The notes beneath the pieces were generated by a model, which searched no databases, was not told the origin of the DNA, and was given only the letters and a program-made list of their open reading frames with translations. A stretch of 64,000 nt of DNA, from positions 62,001-126,000 of the forward strand of contig NZ_JARXVM010000011.1 in assembly GCF_029892285.1 (NCBI RefSeq), read 5' to 3'. The translations under genes and the position numbers were made by a program. Every line of letters begins with the position of its first letter. Position 1 is the first letter of the stretch. Shown piece by piece: positions 51,788 through 60,484 of this stretch. The DNA comes from Rhizobium sp. SG_E_25_P2. Lineage in GTDB: Bacteria > Pseudomonadota > Alphaproteobacteria > Rhizobiales > Rhizobiaceae.

Positions 51788-53647
51788 ATGAAACTGCTGA
51801 GCGCAATCAGAGGCAGAAGCGCCTGGACCGACATGGAGCGGTCGCAGGCGCTTGCTGAAGCCTATCGGCCTATTCTCAGAGGTTTCCTGCTGCCGGGATG
51901 CGCCTATTACATCTTCGTGACCTATGCGCATTGGGGTGACGAGGCCGGCCTGCCGCTTGCGATTCTGGCAGGCATCAGCACGCTCACCGCACTCGCCTAT
52001 GGCTGGATGCGCCAGAAGCCGCTGAACAATACGACGGTCACGCTCGCACGACTTGAACTTTGCGGCCTAGCCACAAATCTTCTGATGTTTTCCAACGTCT
52101 TCGCCTACATGCTGCTGCATTTCGAAGCGCCGAAACTCATCTATTTCGTCTTGATGGCTGTGGTCTTCTCGACATCCGGCGTGACGTTGCGTCTGACGAT
52201 CGGCAGCATTCTGGTGTCGATCGGATCGATGTTCTGGTTCTCCCGCCTGGCGTCGCCCGAGCTTCAGCACCAATTCGCTTTTATCGGCGTCGCCACCAGT
52301 TTCGCTGCTTTCGGCATGGCGACGCTGTTGCGCCGCGCGATGGTGCGCCAGGTCGAGGCGCGGCTGCTCGCCGCCCGGCTGGCGGCGACCGATCCGCTGA
52401 CGCTCTTGCCGAACCGGCGTTCGGTCTTCGACCGGCTGGAGCGTCTGGTGTCGATGCGCAAGCCGTTTCGCCTCGGTATTCTCGACCTCGATGGTTTCAA
52501 GGCCATCAATGATGTCTATGGGCACATCGTCGGCGATCAGTTGCTCGTCAGCGTCGCGGACAGGCTGAGGAGCTTTGCCAAGTCAGGCGTCTTCATTGGC
52601 CGGATCGGCGGCGACGAATTCGCGCTCATCATCGAAGACGAGATGGATGGCGAAACCACGCAGGCCTTCGGCGACAGCCTGATCGCCGCCATTACCGAAC
52701 CCTACGCCATCCACTTTCTTCGCCTGACCATCGGCGCTTCCGCCGGCTTCAGCCATTTCCCCGAGACGGCTGGAAGTTGCGGAGAACTCTACGAGAAGGC
52801 CGATTTCGCTCTTTACAAGGCCAAGAGGAACAGTCGCGGCCGCTCAGTCCTGTTCGATCTCGGCGAAAACGAGGAATTGCAGCGCAACAATGCGCTGGAA
52901 CGCGCGCTTCGCGAAGCCGATCTCGACAGCGAACTCTACCTCGTCTTCCAGCCACAAATGCACATGGCCGCCAAAGAGGTCAGAAGCTTCGAGGCGCTGG
53001 CGCGCTGGAACAGCCCTGTTCTCGGTCCCGTGCGCCCGGATCTTTTCATCTGCGCCGCCGAGCGCGCCGGCTTGATCCACAGGGTGACCGATATCCTGTT
53101 CGGCAAAATGCTGGAAACTCTCGCCCGCTGGCCTGCTTCGCTGTCGATGTCCTTCAATCTTTCGGCCCAGGATGTGTCCGATACCGCCTTTACCCAGACG
53201 CTGATCGACCGCATCCAAACGTCGGGCATCGCGCCGCATCGCGTCGAGTTCGAAATCACCGAAACCGCCGTGATGACCGATTTGCCGGCCGCCCGCGAAT
53301 CGCTGCGCCTGATCGCCGGGGCCGGATGCCGGATCGCGCTCGACGATTTCGGCTCCGGCTATTCCAGCTTCGCCTATCTCGACCAGTTGCCGCTCAACAA
53401 GGTCAAGGTCGACAAGAGCTTCGTGCGCAAGGTGGCCGACAGCGCCTCGTCCCGCCAGATCGTCGCGGCGATCATTACCCTCTGCCGCAATCTGGATCTG
53501 CGCTGCGTGCTGGAAGGCGTGGAAACCGAAGAGGAAATGGAGATCCTCTCGCCGCTGAAGCCGGACATCATCCAGGGCTATCTCTTCGGCAAACCGATGA
53601 GCGAGGCCGACGCTGTCCGCGTCGCCACCGAGACACGCGCCGCCTGA
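51788..53647 (+). CDS. Membrane GGDEF-EAL protein (paralogue 2)
   Basis: 619 residues from ATG 51788 (ATG 51755 is the alternative; the shorter start aligns with paralogue 1). Six membrane helices (about 30-180), GGDEF domain with LTLLPNRRSV and intact FIGRIGGDEFALIIED, EAL domain with SFEALARWNSP, FNLSAQD, EITETAVM, GCRIALDDFGSGYSS, KVKVDKSFV and CVLEGVETEEEM. Clear paralogue of 45792-47666. It follows the iron-importer ATPase by nearly 200 bp, likely a separate transcript. All catalytic motifs of both domains are kept. Confidence 0.93.
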   Translation: MKLLSAIRGRSAWTDMERSQALAEAYRPILRGFLLPGCAYYIFVTYAHWGDEAGLPLAILAGISTLTALAYGWMRQKPLNNTTVTLARLELCGLATNLLMFSNVFAYMLLHFEAPKLIYFVLMAVVFSTSGVTLRLTIGSILVSIGSMFWFSRLASPELQHQFAFIGVATSFAAFGMATLLRRAMVRQVEARLLAARLAATDPLTLLPNRRSVFDRLERLVSMRKPFRLGILDLDGFKAINDVYGHIVGDQLLVSVADRLRSFAKSGVFIGRIGGDEFALIIEDEMDGETTQAFGDSLIAAITEPYAIHFLRLTIGASAGFSHFPETAGSCGELYEKADFALYKAKRNSRGRSVLFDLGENEELQRNNALERALREADLDSELYLVFQPQMHMAAKEVRSFEALARWNSPVLGPVRPDLFICAAERAGLIHRVTDILFGKMLETLARWPASLSMSFNLSAQDVSDTAFTQTLIDRIQTSGIAPHRVEFEITETAVMTDLPAARESLRLIAGAGCRIALDDFGSGYSSFAYLDQLPLNKVKVDKSFVRKVADSASSRQIVAAIITLCRNLDLRCVLEGVETEEEMEILSPLKPDIIQGYLFGKPMSEADAVRVATETRAA

Positions 53648-53804
53648 TTGGAGCGCGACAGTGCGAGACCCGATCTGTGCCGAAACAGGGCGCCTGTGTC
53701 TAAACAGGAAATTAACTCCGGAGCCTTAGTTTTGACCACTCAGGTCCGGGGTCGAACGCGTTGTCCCGCGTAAGCCCGGCAAAAAGGCTTATTGGAGAAT
53801 TCTT

Positions 53805-55808
53805 TTGTATAGCAGGGAGTTGCAGAGCGCCCCGCAGGCGGGCTTGCAGGAGCGGCGCGCCCATGGCGCCACGTCGCGCGCGCTTGGCCATGTCGTCGCC
53901 TGCAGCGGCTCCACCGCCACGCTCCTCGCGGTGACCGGCGGCGAGGCCGGCGACATCGCCAGCCAGTTGACGGTCGGCAAGCTTCTCTCGATCGTGGTGG
54001 AAGAACGCCGGGTGGTGGCGCTCACGCGCGCCGCACGCGCCACGCAGGATCATTGGCGCGGCGGCGAGGCCAACGAATTTCTCGTCGATCTCGAACTTGT
54101 CGGCGAAGTGCGCATGGGCGATGACGGCGTCGAGCGCTTCTCCTCAGGTATTTCGGCCTATCCCTATCTCGGCGCGCCCGCCCATCAGATCCGTTCGATG
54201 GATCTGATGCGGATCTATGACAATGGCAAGCGCGAAAACTGCGTTGTCGGCAAGCTCAGTCAGGACGAAACGATCGAAGCCTCGATCCATATGCCCTCGA
54301 TGCTGTCGCGGCATTTCGCCATTGTCGGCTCCACCGGATCGGGCAAATCCACCGCCGTGGCTCTGCTGCTGCGCGAAGCGATCGCCTCCGATCCCAAACT
54401 TCGGGTCTTGATCCTCGATCCACACAACGAATTCGCCGCCGCCTTTCCCGACAAGAGCGTGGTGATCGAAACCGGCAATCTCGACCTGCCCTTCTGGCTG
54501 TTCCGGCTGGAGGAATTCGCCGAAGTCCTGTTCCGGGGCCGCGCGGCCGTACCCGATGAACTCGACGCTTTGCGCGACCTGATCCCAGAAGCCAAGCGCG
54601 GCTTTCGCGGCGCCGAGGCCGGCTCACGGCGGCTGTCGGAGAAAAACGGCATCACCGCCGACACGCCCGTGCCCTACCGCATCGCCGACCTGATGGCTCT
54701 GATCGACGAGCGCATTGGCAAGCTCGACGGACGCAACGAGAAACCCTATTTGCGCGCGCTGAAACTGCGGCTGGCGGCGGCGATCAACGATCCGCGCTAT
54801 CGCTTCATGTTTTCCTCCAACACGATCAGCGACACGATCAACGAAACGATCGCCACGATTTTCCGCATTCCCGGCGGCGACCGGCCGATCAGCACGTTTC
54901 AGCTGGCCGGCATTCCCTCCGAAGTCGTCAACTCCGTCGCCTCCGTACTCTGCCGCATGGCGTTTGAGATCGCGCTCTGGAGCAAAGGCGCGGTCCGGCT
55001 GCTGGTGGTCTGTGAAGAAGCGCATCGCTATGTGCCGGCCGACGCCAATCTGGGCTTTGTTCCCACCCGCCAGGCCATCGCCCGCATCGCCAAGGAAGGC
55101 CGAAAATATGGCTGCTCGCTGGGCATCATCACGCAGCGCCCTGGAGAGCTTGACCAGACCATCCTGTCGCAATGCTCGACCGTGTTTGCGCTCCGGCTCT
55201 CCAACGAACGCGACCAGGAAATCATCCGCAAGGCGCTGCCCAACTCCTCCGGCTCGGCGCTGAGCTTTATCTCCTCGCTGGCCAATGGCGAGGCGATCGC
55301 TTTCGGCGAAGCGGTGCCGGTGCCGATGCGCTTGAAATTCAACCGTGTGCCGGAAAACCGGTTGCCGAGCGCCCATGGCGTGGAAGTGGAGGAGGCGGAA
55401 CTCGATCCCAGTTCGATCAATCTCGGCATGGTGGTGGATCGGATGCGCTCGACCGGCGGGCCCGACATCTCCGATTTCCAGTCGCGCATCTCGGCGGTGG
55501 AAGCCTCGATCTTCGACGCTGTGGTCACCGCGTCGAGCGGTGATGACATCGACCTGCCCTCGCTGCGGCTGGAGCCAGACGCCTCGCCGCTCGAACCCTA
55601 CAATCCCGGCATGCTGCCCGGGCAGGCGCGGCTGGAAGCATCCGATGCGCCGCGCGCAGATTCGCGGCTCGACCGGTATTCATCGCTGCTGAAATCGGAA
55701 TTTCGTCGCGAGGACCCGCCGTCTGCGGCGCCGAACGCCCGCGAAGAACTCTCCGCACGCCGCCAGAGCATATTGCGCAAGCCGCTCGACAGCCTGATCA
55801 AGCGCTAA
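53805..55808 (+). CDS. HerA-like ATPase/helicase (DUF87 type)
   Basis: 667 residues from a TTG start with GGAG eleven bases upstream. N-terminal HerA-ATP synthase (HAS) barrel-like region (about 25-115), then the P-loop HFAIVGSTGSGKSTAVALLLRE (Walker A near residue 170), Walker B LRVLILDPHNEFA, a long insert, and the second catalytic region VRLLVVCEEAHRYVPAD with LGIITQRPGELDQTILSQCSTVFALRLSNERDQ. These match HerA/YjgR-type hexameric translocases. HerA works with NurA nuclease in archaea; bacterial homologues have DNA-repair or anti-phage roles. No NurA or Sir2-like gene is adjacent. Its 3' end overlaps miaA by 11 bp, convergently. Confidence 0.87.
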   Translation: MYSRELQSAPQAGLQERRAHGATSRALGHVVACSGSTATLLAVTGGEAGDIASQLTVGKLLSIVVEERRVVALTRAARATQDHWRGGEANEFLVDLELVGEVRMGDDGVERFSSGISAYPYLGAPAHQIRSMDLMRIYDNGKRENCVVGKLSQDETIEASIHMPSMLSRHFAIVGSTGSGKSTAVALLLREAIASDPKLRVLILDPHNEFAAAFPDKSVVIETGNLDLPFWLFRLEEFAEVLFRGRAAVPDELDALRDLIPEAKRGFRGAEAGSRRLSEKNGITADTPVPYRIADLMALIDERIGKLDGRNEKPYLRALKLRLAAAINDPRYRFMFSSNTISDTINETIATIFRIPGGDRPISTFQLAGIPSEVVNSVASVLCRMAFEIALWSKGAVRLLVVCEEAHRYVPADANLGFVPTRQAIARIAKEGRKYGCSLGIITQRPGELDQTILSQCSTVFALRLSNERDQEIIRKALPNSSGSALSFISSLANGEAIAFGEAVPVPMRLKFNRVPENRLPSAHGVEVEEAELDPSSINLGMVVDRMRSTGGPDISDFQSRISAVEASIFDAVVTASSGDDIDLPSLRLEPDASPLEPYNPGMLPGQARLEASDAPRADSRLDRYSSLLKSEFRREDPPSAAPNAREELSARRQSILRKPLDSLIKR

Positions 55809-56697
55809 GCAAAGCCAGCTCGGACGCCGCGCCGATCCTCATCCAGCTCTCATCCATCTGGTTGCGGAACCAAGTCGATTGACGCTTGGCGTATTGGCGG
55901 GTGGCGGCGGAGGAACGCTCGATCGCGTCGTGCCGGGTGATTTTGCCTGCGAGCATGTCGGCGATCTGGGAAACGCCAATCGCCTTCATCGCCGGCATGG
56001 CCGGCGGCAGATCGAGCGCCAGCAGCGCCTCGACCTCGCCAATCGCGCCGTGTTCCATCATCTGTTCGAAGCGACGGTTTATGCGTCCATGCAGAAGCGC
56101 GCGCTCGGGCTCCAGAATGATCTTTGTCGCGGATGCGGGATCGACGAGCGCCGGTCCTGTCATTGCCTGGAGTTTTCGAATCGAGCGACCGGTCACAGTG
56201 TGAATTTCCAGCGCTCTCAGAATACGCTGGCCGTCAGCCGGATTGAGCGTCGACGCCGCCTCCGGATCGCGTTGCGCGAGTTCCGCATGCAGCACTTCGG
56301 CCCCCTCCTCCGTCAACCGTTGCCGCCAGGATGCGCGGATGTCATCAGGGATTTCCGGCATCTCCGACAGGCCGCCGGTGAGCGCCTTGAAATAGAGCCC
56401 TGTTCCACCGACAAAGACCGGCAGCCTGCCGCGCGCCCTGACATCGACAAGCTTCGGCTCGACACGACGCAGCCAGGCGCCTGTGGAAAAGGCTTCAGTC
56501 GGCGCCACAACGCCATAGAGATGATGCGGCGCGCCCCCCATCTCCTCCGGTCGCGGCCTAGCCGTCAGCCAGTCGAGCACGGAATAGACCTGCATGCTGT
56601 CGGCATTGATCACCTCGCCGCCGTGACGTTGGGCCAGTTCCGCCGCCAGAGCGGACTTGCCGCTCGCCGTCGGCCCGGTTATCAGGATCGCGTCCAT
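55798..56697 (-). CDS. miaA: tRNA dimethylallyltransferase
   Basis: 299 residues. P-loop AILITGPTASGKSALAAELAQR, NADSMQVYSVLDWLTARP, GGTGLYFKALTGGLSEMP, and the C-terminal IERSSAATRQYAKRQSTWFRNQ. It adds the dimethylallyl group to A37 of tRNAs reading UNN codons. Adjacent to serB in divergent orientation, as in many Hyphomicrobiales. Start ATG 56697, 21 bp from the serB start. Confidence 0.97.
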   Translation of the reverse strand: MDAILITGPTASGKSALAAELAQRHGGEVINADSMQVYSVLDWLTARPRPEEMGGAPHHLYGVVAPTEAFSTGAWLRRVEPKLVDVRARGRLPVFVGGTGLYFKALTGGLSEMPEIPDDIRASWRQRLTEEGAEVLHAELAQRDPEAASTLNPADGQRILRALEIHTVTGRSIRKLQAMTGPALVDPASATKIILEPERALLHGRINRRFEQMMEHGAIGEVEALLALDLPPAMPAMKAIGVSQIADMLAGKITRHDAIERSSAATRQYAKRQSTWFRNQMDESWMRIGAASELALLSA

Positions 56698-56718
56698 TCA
56701 CCCATCCGAGGAAGTCCG

Positions 56719-57609
56719 ATGGCTCTTGTCGCCACTCTCATTGCCAATCCGTCCCATCCTGTACTGGTTCCGCGTCTGGCTGAAAAGGCGGCGGCGGCGA
56801 TTTCCGCATCGGGATTGTACTGGCTCGCCGACGGCGTCGCAGCCGACATCGCACTGCGCGACGGCGTGAACGCGCAGGACGCGGATGCGGCGCTGCGCCA
56901 GGCGCTGGATGGCGAGAAGGTCGACGTGGTCGTGCAAGACTATGAGACGCGCCGCAAGCGCCTGCTTATCGCCGACATGGACTCCACCATGATCGGCCAG
57001 GAATGCATCGACGAACTGGCCGCCGAAGTCGGCCTCAAGGATCTGGTGGCGGCGATCACCGCCCGCGCCATGAATGGCGAGATCGCCTTCGAGCCAGCTT
57101 TGCGAGAACGGGTGGCGCTGCTCAAGGGCCTGCCGTTGTCGGTGGTGGACGAGGTGATCGCCAAGCGCATCACACTGACGCCGGGCGGCATTGAACTCGT
57201 GCGCACGATGAAGGCCAAGGGCCATTACACCGCCCTGGTCTCCGGCGGCTTCACCGTCTTCACCGGCCCGATCGCCGAACAGATCGGCTTTCAGGAGAAC
57301 CGCGCCAATATCCTCCTCCACGACGCCGGCCTTCTCACCGGCGAGGTCGCCGAACCGATCCTCGGAAAACAAGCCAAGGTCGACGCGCTCATCGACATCG
57401 CCTCAAAACTCGGCATTACGCCCGAAGACGCAATGGCCGTCGGCGATGGCGCCAATGATCTCGGCATGATCAAGCTCGCCGGCGCAGGCGTGGCGCTACA
57501 CGCCAAACCCGTTGTCGCCGCCGAGGCCGGCATGCGCATCGATCACGGCGATCTCACCGCGCTTCTCTACATCCAGGGGTACCGGAAAACGGATTTCCAT
57601 AACGCCTGA
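56719..57609 (+). CDS. serB: Phosphoserine phosphatase
   Basis: 296 residues from ATG 56719 (GAGGAAG upstream). The HAD-type phosphatase core has LLIADMDSTMIGQECIDELA (nucleophile Asp-x-Asp-Ser-Thr), the motif II Ser in LVSGGFTVF, a Lys in GKQAKVDALID and the acidic pair in AVGDGANDLGMIKLAG. N-terminal 80 residues are a small ACT-like regulatory part. Final step of serine synthesis. Divergent from miaA; the conserved miaA-serB pairing supports the taxonomic placement. Confidence 0.97.
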   Translation: MALVATLIANPSHPVLVPRLAEKAAAAISASGLYWLADGVAADIALRDGVNAQDADAALRQALDGEKVDVVVQDYETRRKRLLIADMDSTMIGQECIDELAAEVGLKDLVAAITARAMNGEIAFEPALRERVALLKGLPLSVVDEVIAKRITLTPGGIELVRTMKAKGHYTALVSGGFTVFTGPIAEQIGFQENRANILLHDAGLLTGEVAEPILGKQAKVDALIDIASKLGITPEDAMAVGDGANDLGMIKLAGAGVALHAKPVVAAEAGMRIDHGDLTALLYIQGYRKTDFHNA

Positions 57610-57658
57610 CGCGCGCTACGCTCGGCGGTGTACAGGCGCCGCCGTTTGGGCTAAGCTC

Positions 57659-57952
57659 ATGTTGTTCGAATGGGATGAAAACTAGAACCGGATCAATAAA
57701 GCCAAACACGGAGTGTCGTACGAGTTGGCGGCGCAAGCTTGGAAGGATCCGCATCTTTGGACATTCCAGGGTGAAGTCATCGATGGAGAGGCGCGCGAAC
57801 ATTCGATCGGCATGATTGGCGCGGCGACCCTGTTACTGGTGGTCCATACGGATCGCGATCGAAATGGCCAAGAAATCATCCGCATCATCAGCGCCCGCCG
57901 GGCCACGGCTCGGGAAACATATGTTTACCGACATGGACGAGATGTCCGCTGA
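57659..57952 (+). pseudogene. brnT: BrnT-like toxin gene interrupted by an early TAG codon
   Basis: Reading from ATG 57659: MLFEWDEN, stop (TAG 57683-57685), then NRINKAKHGVSYELAAQAW and onward to IIRIISARRATARETYVYR. The frame resumes without any shift. In relatives the stop position is Lys (FEWDENKNR), one base change from AAG. Without suppression or an internal start (GTG 57713), the full-length toxin is not made. The rest of the domain is intact, including the catalytic-type IISARRAT segment, so the lesion looks recent. The antitoxin frame follows and overlaps its end. Confidence 0.8.
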
Positions 57953-58205
57953 GCTTCGTTCAGAACTCGCCGTGCTTGAAGCGGCGGGCGATCGGGACAT
58001 CGACACCAGTGACGCGCCTGAAATGTCGATGGAACAGATGCTGGCCGGGCGCCGCAGGTCTGGCTCCGGCACGGGATTGGTTTCGATTGATCCCGACATC
58101 CTGGCCGGTTTTCGCAGCCAGACTGGGCAGAATGATCCGACCAAAGAGATCAATCGTGTACTGCGTGCTTATGTGAAGACCTTGGAACGGGATCCGGCCG
58201 AATAG
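57921..58205 (+). CDS. brnA: BrnA-like antitoxin
   Basis: 94 residues from ATG 57921 (start 57867 is also possible in the same frame). C-terminal segment SGTGLVSIDPDILAGFRSQTGQNDPTKEINRVLRAYVKTL matches the ribbon-helix-helix end of BrnA antitoxins. It overlaps the 3' end of the brnT frame by 32 bp, the usual brnTA layout. With the toxin gene broken, the antitoxin may persist as a regulator or be decaying. Confidence 0.75.
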   Translation: MFTDMDEMSAELRSELAVLEAAGDRDIDTSDAPEMSMEQMLAGRRRSGSGTGLVSIDPDILAGFRSQTGQNDPTKEINRVLRAYVKTLERDPAE

Positions 58206-58209
58206 ACCT

Positions 58210-58779
58210 ATGATCATTCTGCAAACACCCCGCCTCATCATCCGCAACTGGCGCGATGACGACCGCGATCTCTTCCATGAGATCAATTCCGATCCGGTGG
58301 TAATGGAATATTTCCCGCATCGCCGCGACCGGGCGGAATCGGACGCCCTGTTCGATTTCAATCGCAGCCGTATCACCGAACGCGGCTTCGGCTTCTACGC
58401 CTTGGCGCTCGCCGAAACGGACGAGCCGATCGGCTTTTGCGGGCTGGCGCTGGTTACCGTTTCAGGGATTTTTGCAGATGACGCAATCGAGATCGGCTGG
58501 CGGCTTGCGCATCGCCATTGGGGCAAGGGCTATGTGACGGAGGCGGGGCGCGCGCTGTTGCGCTATGGCTTCGAAACCCGCGGTCTCGATGAAATCGTGA
58601 GTTTCGCAGTCACGCAAAACCGGCGCTCAACCGCCGTCATGGAGCGGATCGGCCTCATGCGTCAGCCTGAACGGGATTTCGACTCCCCGCGCATTCCCGA
58701 CGACATGCCGCACCTGAAACGCCACGTCGTCTACGCCCTGACCGCAGAGGAATGGCGCGCGAGCGCGGCGCCCGCCTGA
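58210..58779 (+). CDS. GNAT N-acetyltransferase (RimJ/RimL type)
   Basis: 189 residues: IILQTPRLIIRNWRDDDRDLFHEINSDPVVMEYFP at the N-terminus, EIGWRLAHRHWGKGYVTEAGRALLRYGFE carrying the acetyl-CoA pyrophosphate loop (x-x-x-G-K-G-Y), and IVSFAVTQNRRSTAVMERIGL. This is the acetyltransf_3 group that acetylates protein N-termini or small amines. It starts 4 bp after brnA and might be read together with it, although no link in function is known. Confidence 0.9.
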   Translation: MIILQTPRLIIRNWRDDDRDLFHEINSDPVVMEYFPHRRDRAESDALFDFNRSRITERGFGFYALALAETDEPIGFCGLALVTVSGIFADDAIEIGWRLAHRHWGKGYVTEAGRALLRYGFETRGLDEIVSFAVTQNRRSTAVMERIGLMRQPERDFDSPRIPDDMPHLKRHVVYALTAEEWRASAAPA

Positions 58780-58786
58780 CCTCGCG

Positions 58787-60349
58787 CTATTCGAGCGGCA
58801 CCGCCACCAGCCGCAATTCACCCTTGGCGTTGGCGATCATCAAATAGGCGTTGCGGCGATCGTTCTCACGCAGTTCCGCAAGCTTCTGCGCCAGTTCTTC
58901 GGGCGTATCGACGAAGTCCTGCGCAACTTCGACGATGACGTCGCCCTTGCGGACACCCTTGGCATAGGCTTCGGTTTCCTCCGGCGCGTCGAGCACCAGA
59001 ACGCCCTCAACGGTCTCGGCAATCTTCATCGCCTTGCGGTTTTCCGGCGTCAACGCAGCGACCGCCAGGCCGAGCGTGTCCGACGCCGTCGGCTCCGCCG
59101 GCTTGTCGTCTCCGGGGGCCGAGCCGCTTTCCGGTTCGGCCTTTGCCTTCGCGGCCTCTTCCGTCTTCTTCTTGGCGTCCTCTTCCGGCTGACGGGCCAG
59201 CGTCACCTTGACGGTCATCTCCTTGCCGTCGCGCAGGATGACCATGTCGAGCGGCTTGCCGATCGGGCTTTCGGCGACGATGCGGGTGAGGTCGCGCATT
59301 TCGCGGACATCGAAACCGTCGAGCTTCAGCACGATGTCGCCGATCTTCACCACGCCATTGTCGACGGGGCCGCCCTTGATGACGCCGGAGATCAGCGCGC
59401 CATGCGCCGTCTCGAGCTTCAGCGTCTCGATCATATCATCGGTGACGGGCTGGATGCGCACCCCGAGCCAGCCGCGCCGCGTCTCGCCATAGAGACGCAA
59501 CTGGTTGACGACATTGGCGGCGATCTCGGTGGGCACGGCGAAGCCGATGCCGATCGAGCCGCCAGTCGGCGAAATGATCGCCGTGTTGATGCCGATCACA
59601 TCGCCATGCATGTTGAACAGCGGGCCGCCGGAATTGCCCCTGTTGATGGCGGCGTCGGTCTGGATGAAATTGTCGTAGGGGCCGGCATTGATGTTGCGGT
59701 TGCGGGCCGAAATGATGCCGACCGACACCGAACCGCCGAGACCGAAGGGATTGCCGATCGCCATCACCCAGTCGCCGATCCGCATCTGCCGGGAATCGCC
59801 GAGCCGCACGAAGCGCAGCGGCTTCTTTGGCTCGACCTTGAGCACCGCGAGATCGGTCTTGGTGTCGGCCCCGACCAGCTTCGCTTTCAGCTTCGAGCCG
59901 TTGGCGAAATTGACCTCGATATCGGTCGCGCCCTCGATGACATGATTGTTGGTGACGATATAGCCGGCCGGATCGACCACAAAACCAGAGCCGAGCGAGC
60001 TGACTTTCTCCGCGCTGTCGGAGCCGCCGTCCTTTTTCTTGAAATAGTCGTCGAACAGGTCCTGGAAAGGCGAGCCTTCCGGCAGGTTGGGTGACGGAAA
60101 GCCCTGATCCGCCTCTTCGCCATCAGCCTTGGCGTTTTGCAGGATGGCGATATTGACCACGGCGTCGGTCAGGCTTTCGGCGAGATCGGCAACCGACTCG
60201 GGACCGTGATCCGGCGTTTTCGCGGCGGCGTCCTGGGCATGGAGCGCGGCCGGCGACAGCGCGGTTGCACATGCGATGGCCGCGGTCGCGACAAGCGCTA
60301 TGGCCCGACGCGCGCCGAAACTGCCGGCGCTCTTAGCTTTTGCCTTCAT
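58787..60349 (-). CDS. degP: DegP/Do-type periplasmic serine protease
   Basis: 520 residues, signal peptide to about residue 38 (ALHAQDA). Trypsin-like domain with the triad: His in YIVTNNHVIEGA, Asp in KTDLAVLKVE, Ser in INRGNSGGPLFN. Two PDZ domains (LGVRIQPVTDDM... and the C-terminal LDAPEETEAYAKGVRKGDVIVEVAQDF) with an acidic, Lys-rich linker between them. It degrades or refolds damaged envelope proteins. It lies just downstream of hflK-hflC, an arrangement conserved in Hyphomicrobiales. Confidence 0.96.
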   Translation of the reverse strand: MKAKAKSAGSFGARRAIALVATAAIACATALSPAALHAQDAAAKTPDHGPESVADLAESLTDAVVNIAILQNAKADGEEADQGFPSPNLPEGSPFQDLFDDYFKKKDGGSDSAEKVSSLGSGFVVDPAGYIVTNNHVIEGATDIEVNFANGSKLKAKLVGADTKTDLAVLKVEPKKPLRFVRLGDSRQMRIGDWVMAIGNPFGLGGSVSVGIISARNRNINAGPYDNFIQTDAAINRGNSGGPLFNMHGDVIGINTAIISPTGGSIGIGFAVPTEIAANVVNQLRLYGETRRGWLGVRIQPVTDDMIETLKLETAHGALISGVIKGGPVDNGVVKIGDIVLKLDGFDVREMRDLTRIVAESPIGKPLDMVILRDGKEMTVKVTLARQPEEDAKKKTEEAAKAKAEPESGSAPGDDKPAEPTASDTLGLAVAALTPENRKAMKIAETVEGVLVLDAPEETEAYAKGVRKGDVIVEVAQDFVDTPEELAQKLAELRENDRRNAYLMIANAKGELRLVAVPLE

Positions 60350-60424
60350 ACCGTACCCCTCACCAAGCCGGGCGCGCCTCGCCCGGAATCATCTGGGCAG
60401 CATGCATGTGATTCTTGACGAAGA

Positions 60425-60450
60425 AGGGGCTGCTGGCTAGAGCAACCCCT
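60425..60450 (-). terminator. Stem-loop between hflC and degP
   Basis: On the minus strand, AGGGGUUGCU / AGCAGCCCCU form a 10-bp stem (one U-G) with a 6-nt loop, between the hflC stop and the degP start. No U-run, so partial termination or processing is the likely effect. Confidence 0.5.
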
Positions 60451-60484
60451 CCCTGAACTGTTAAATTAACCGTGAGCGGCGCAA

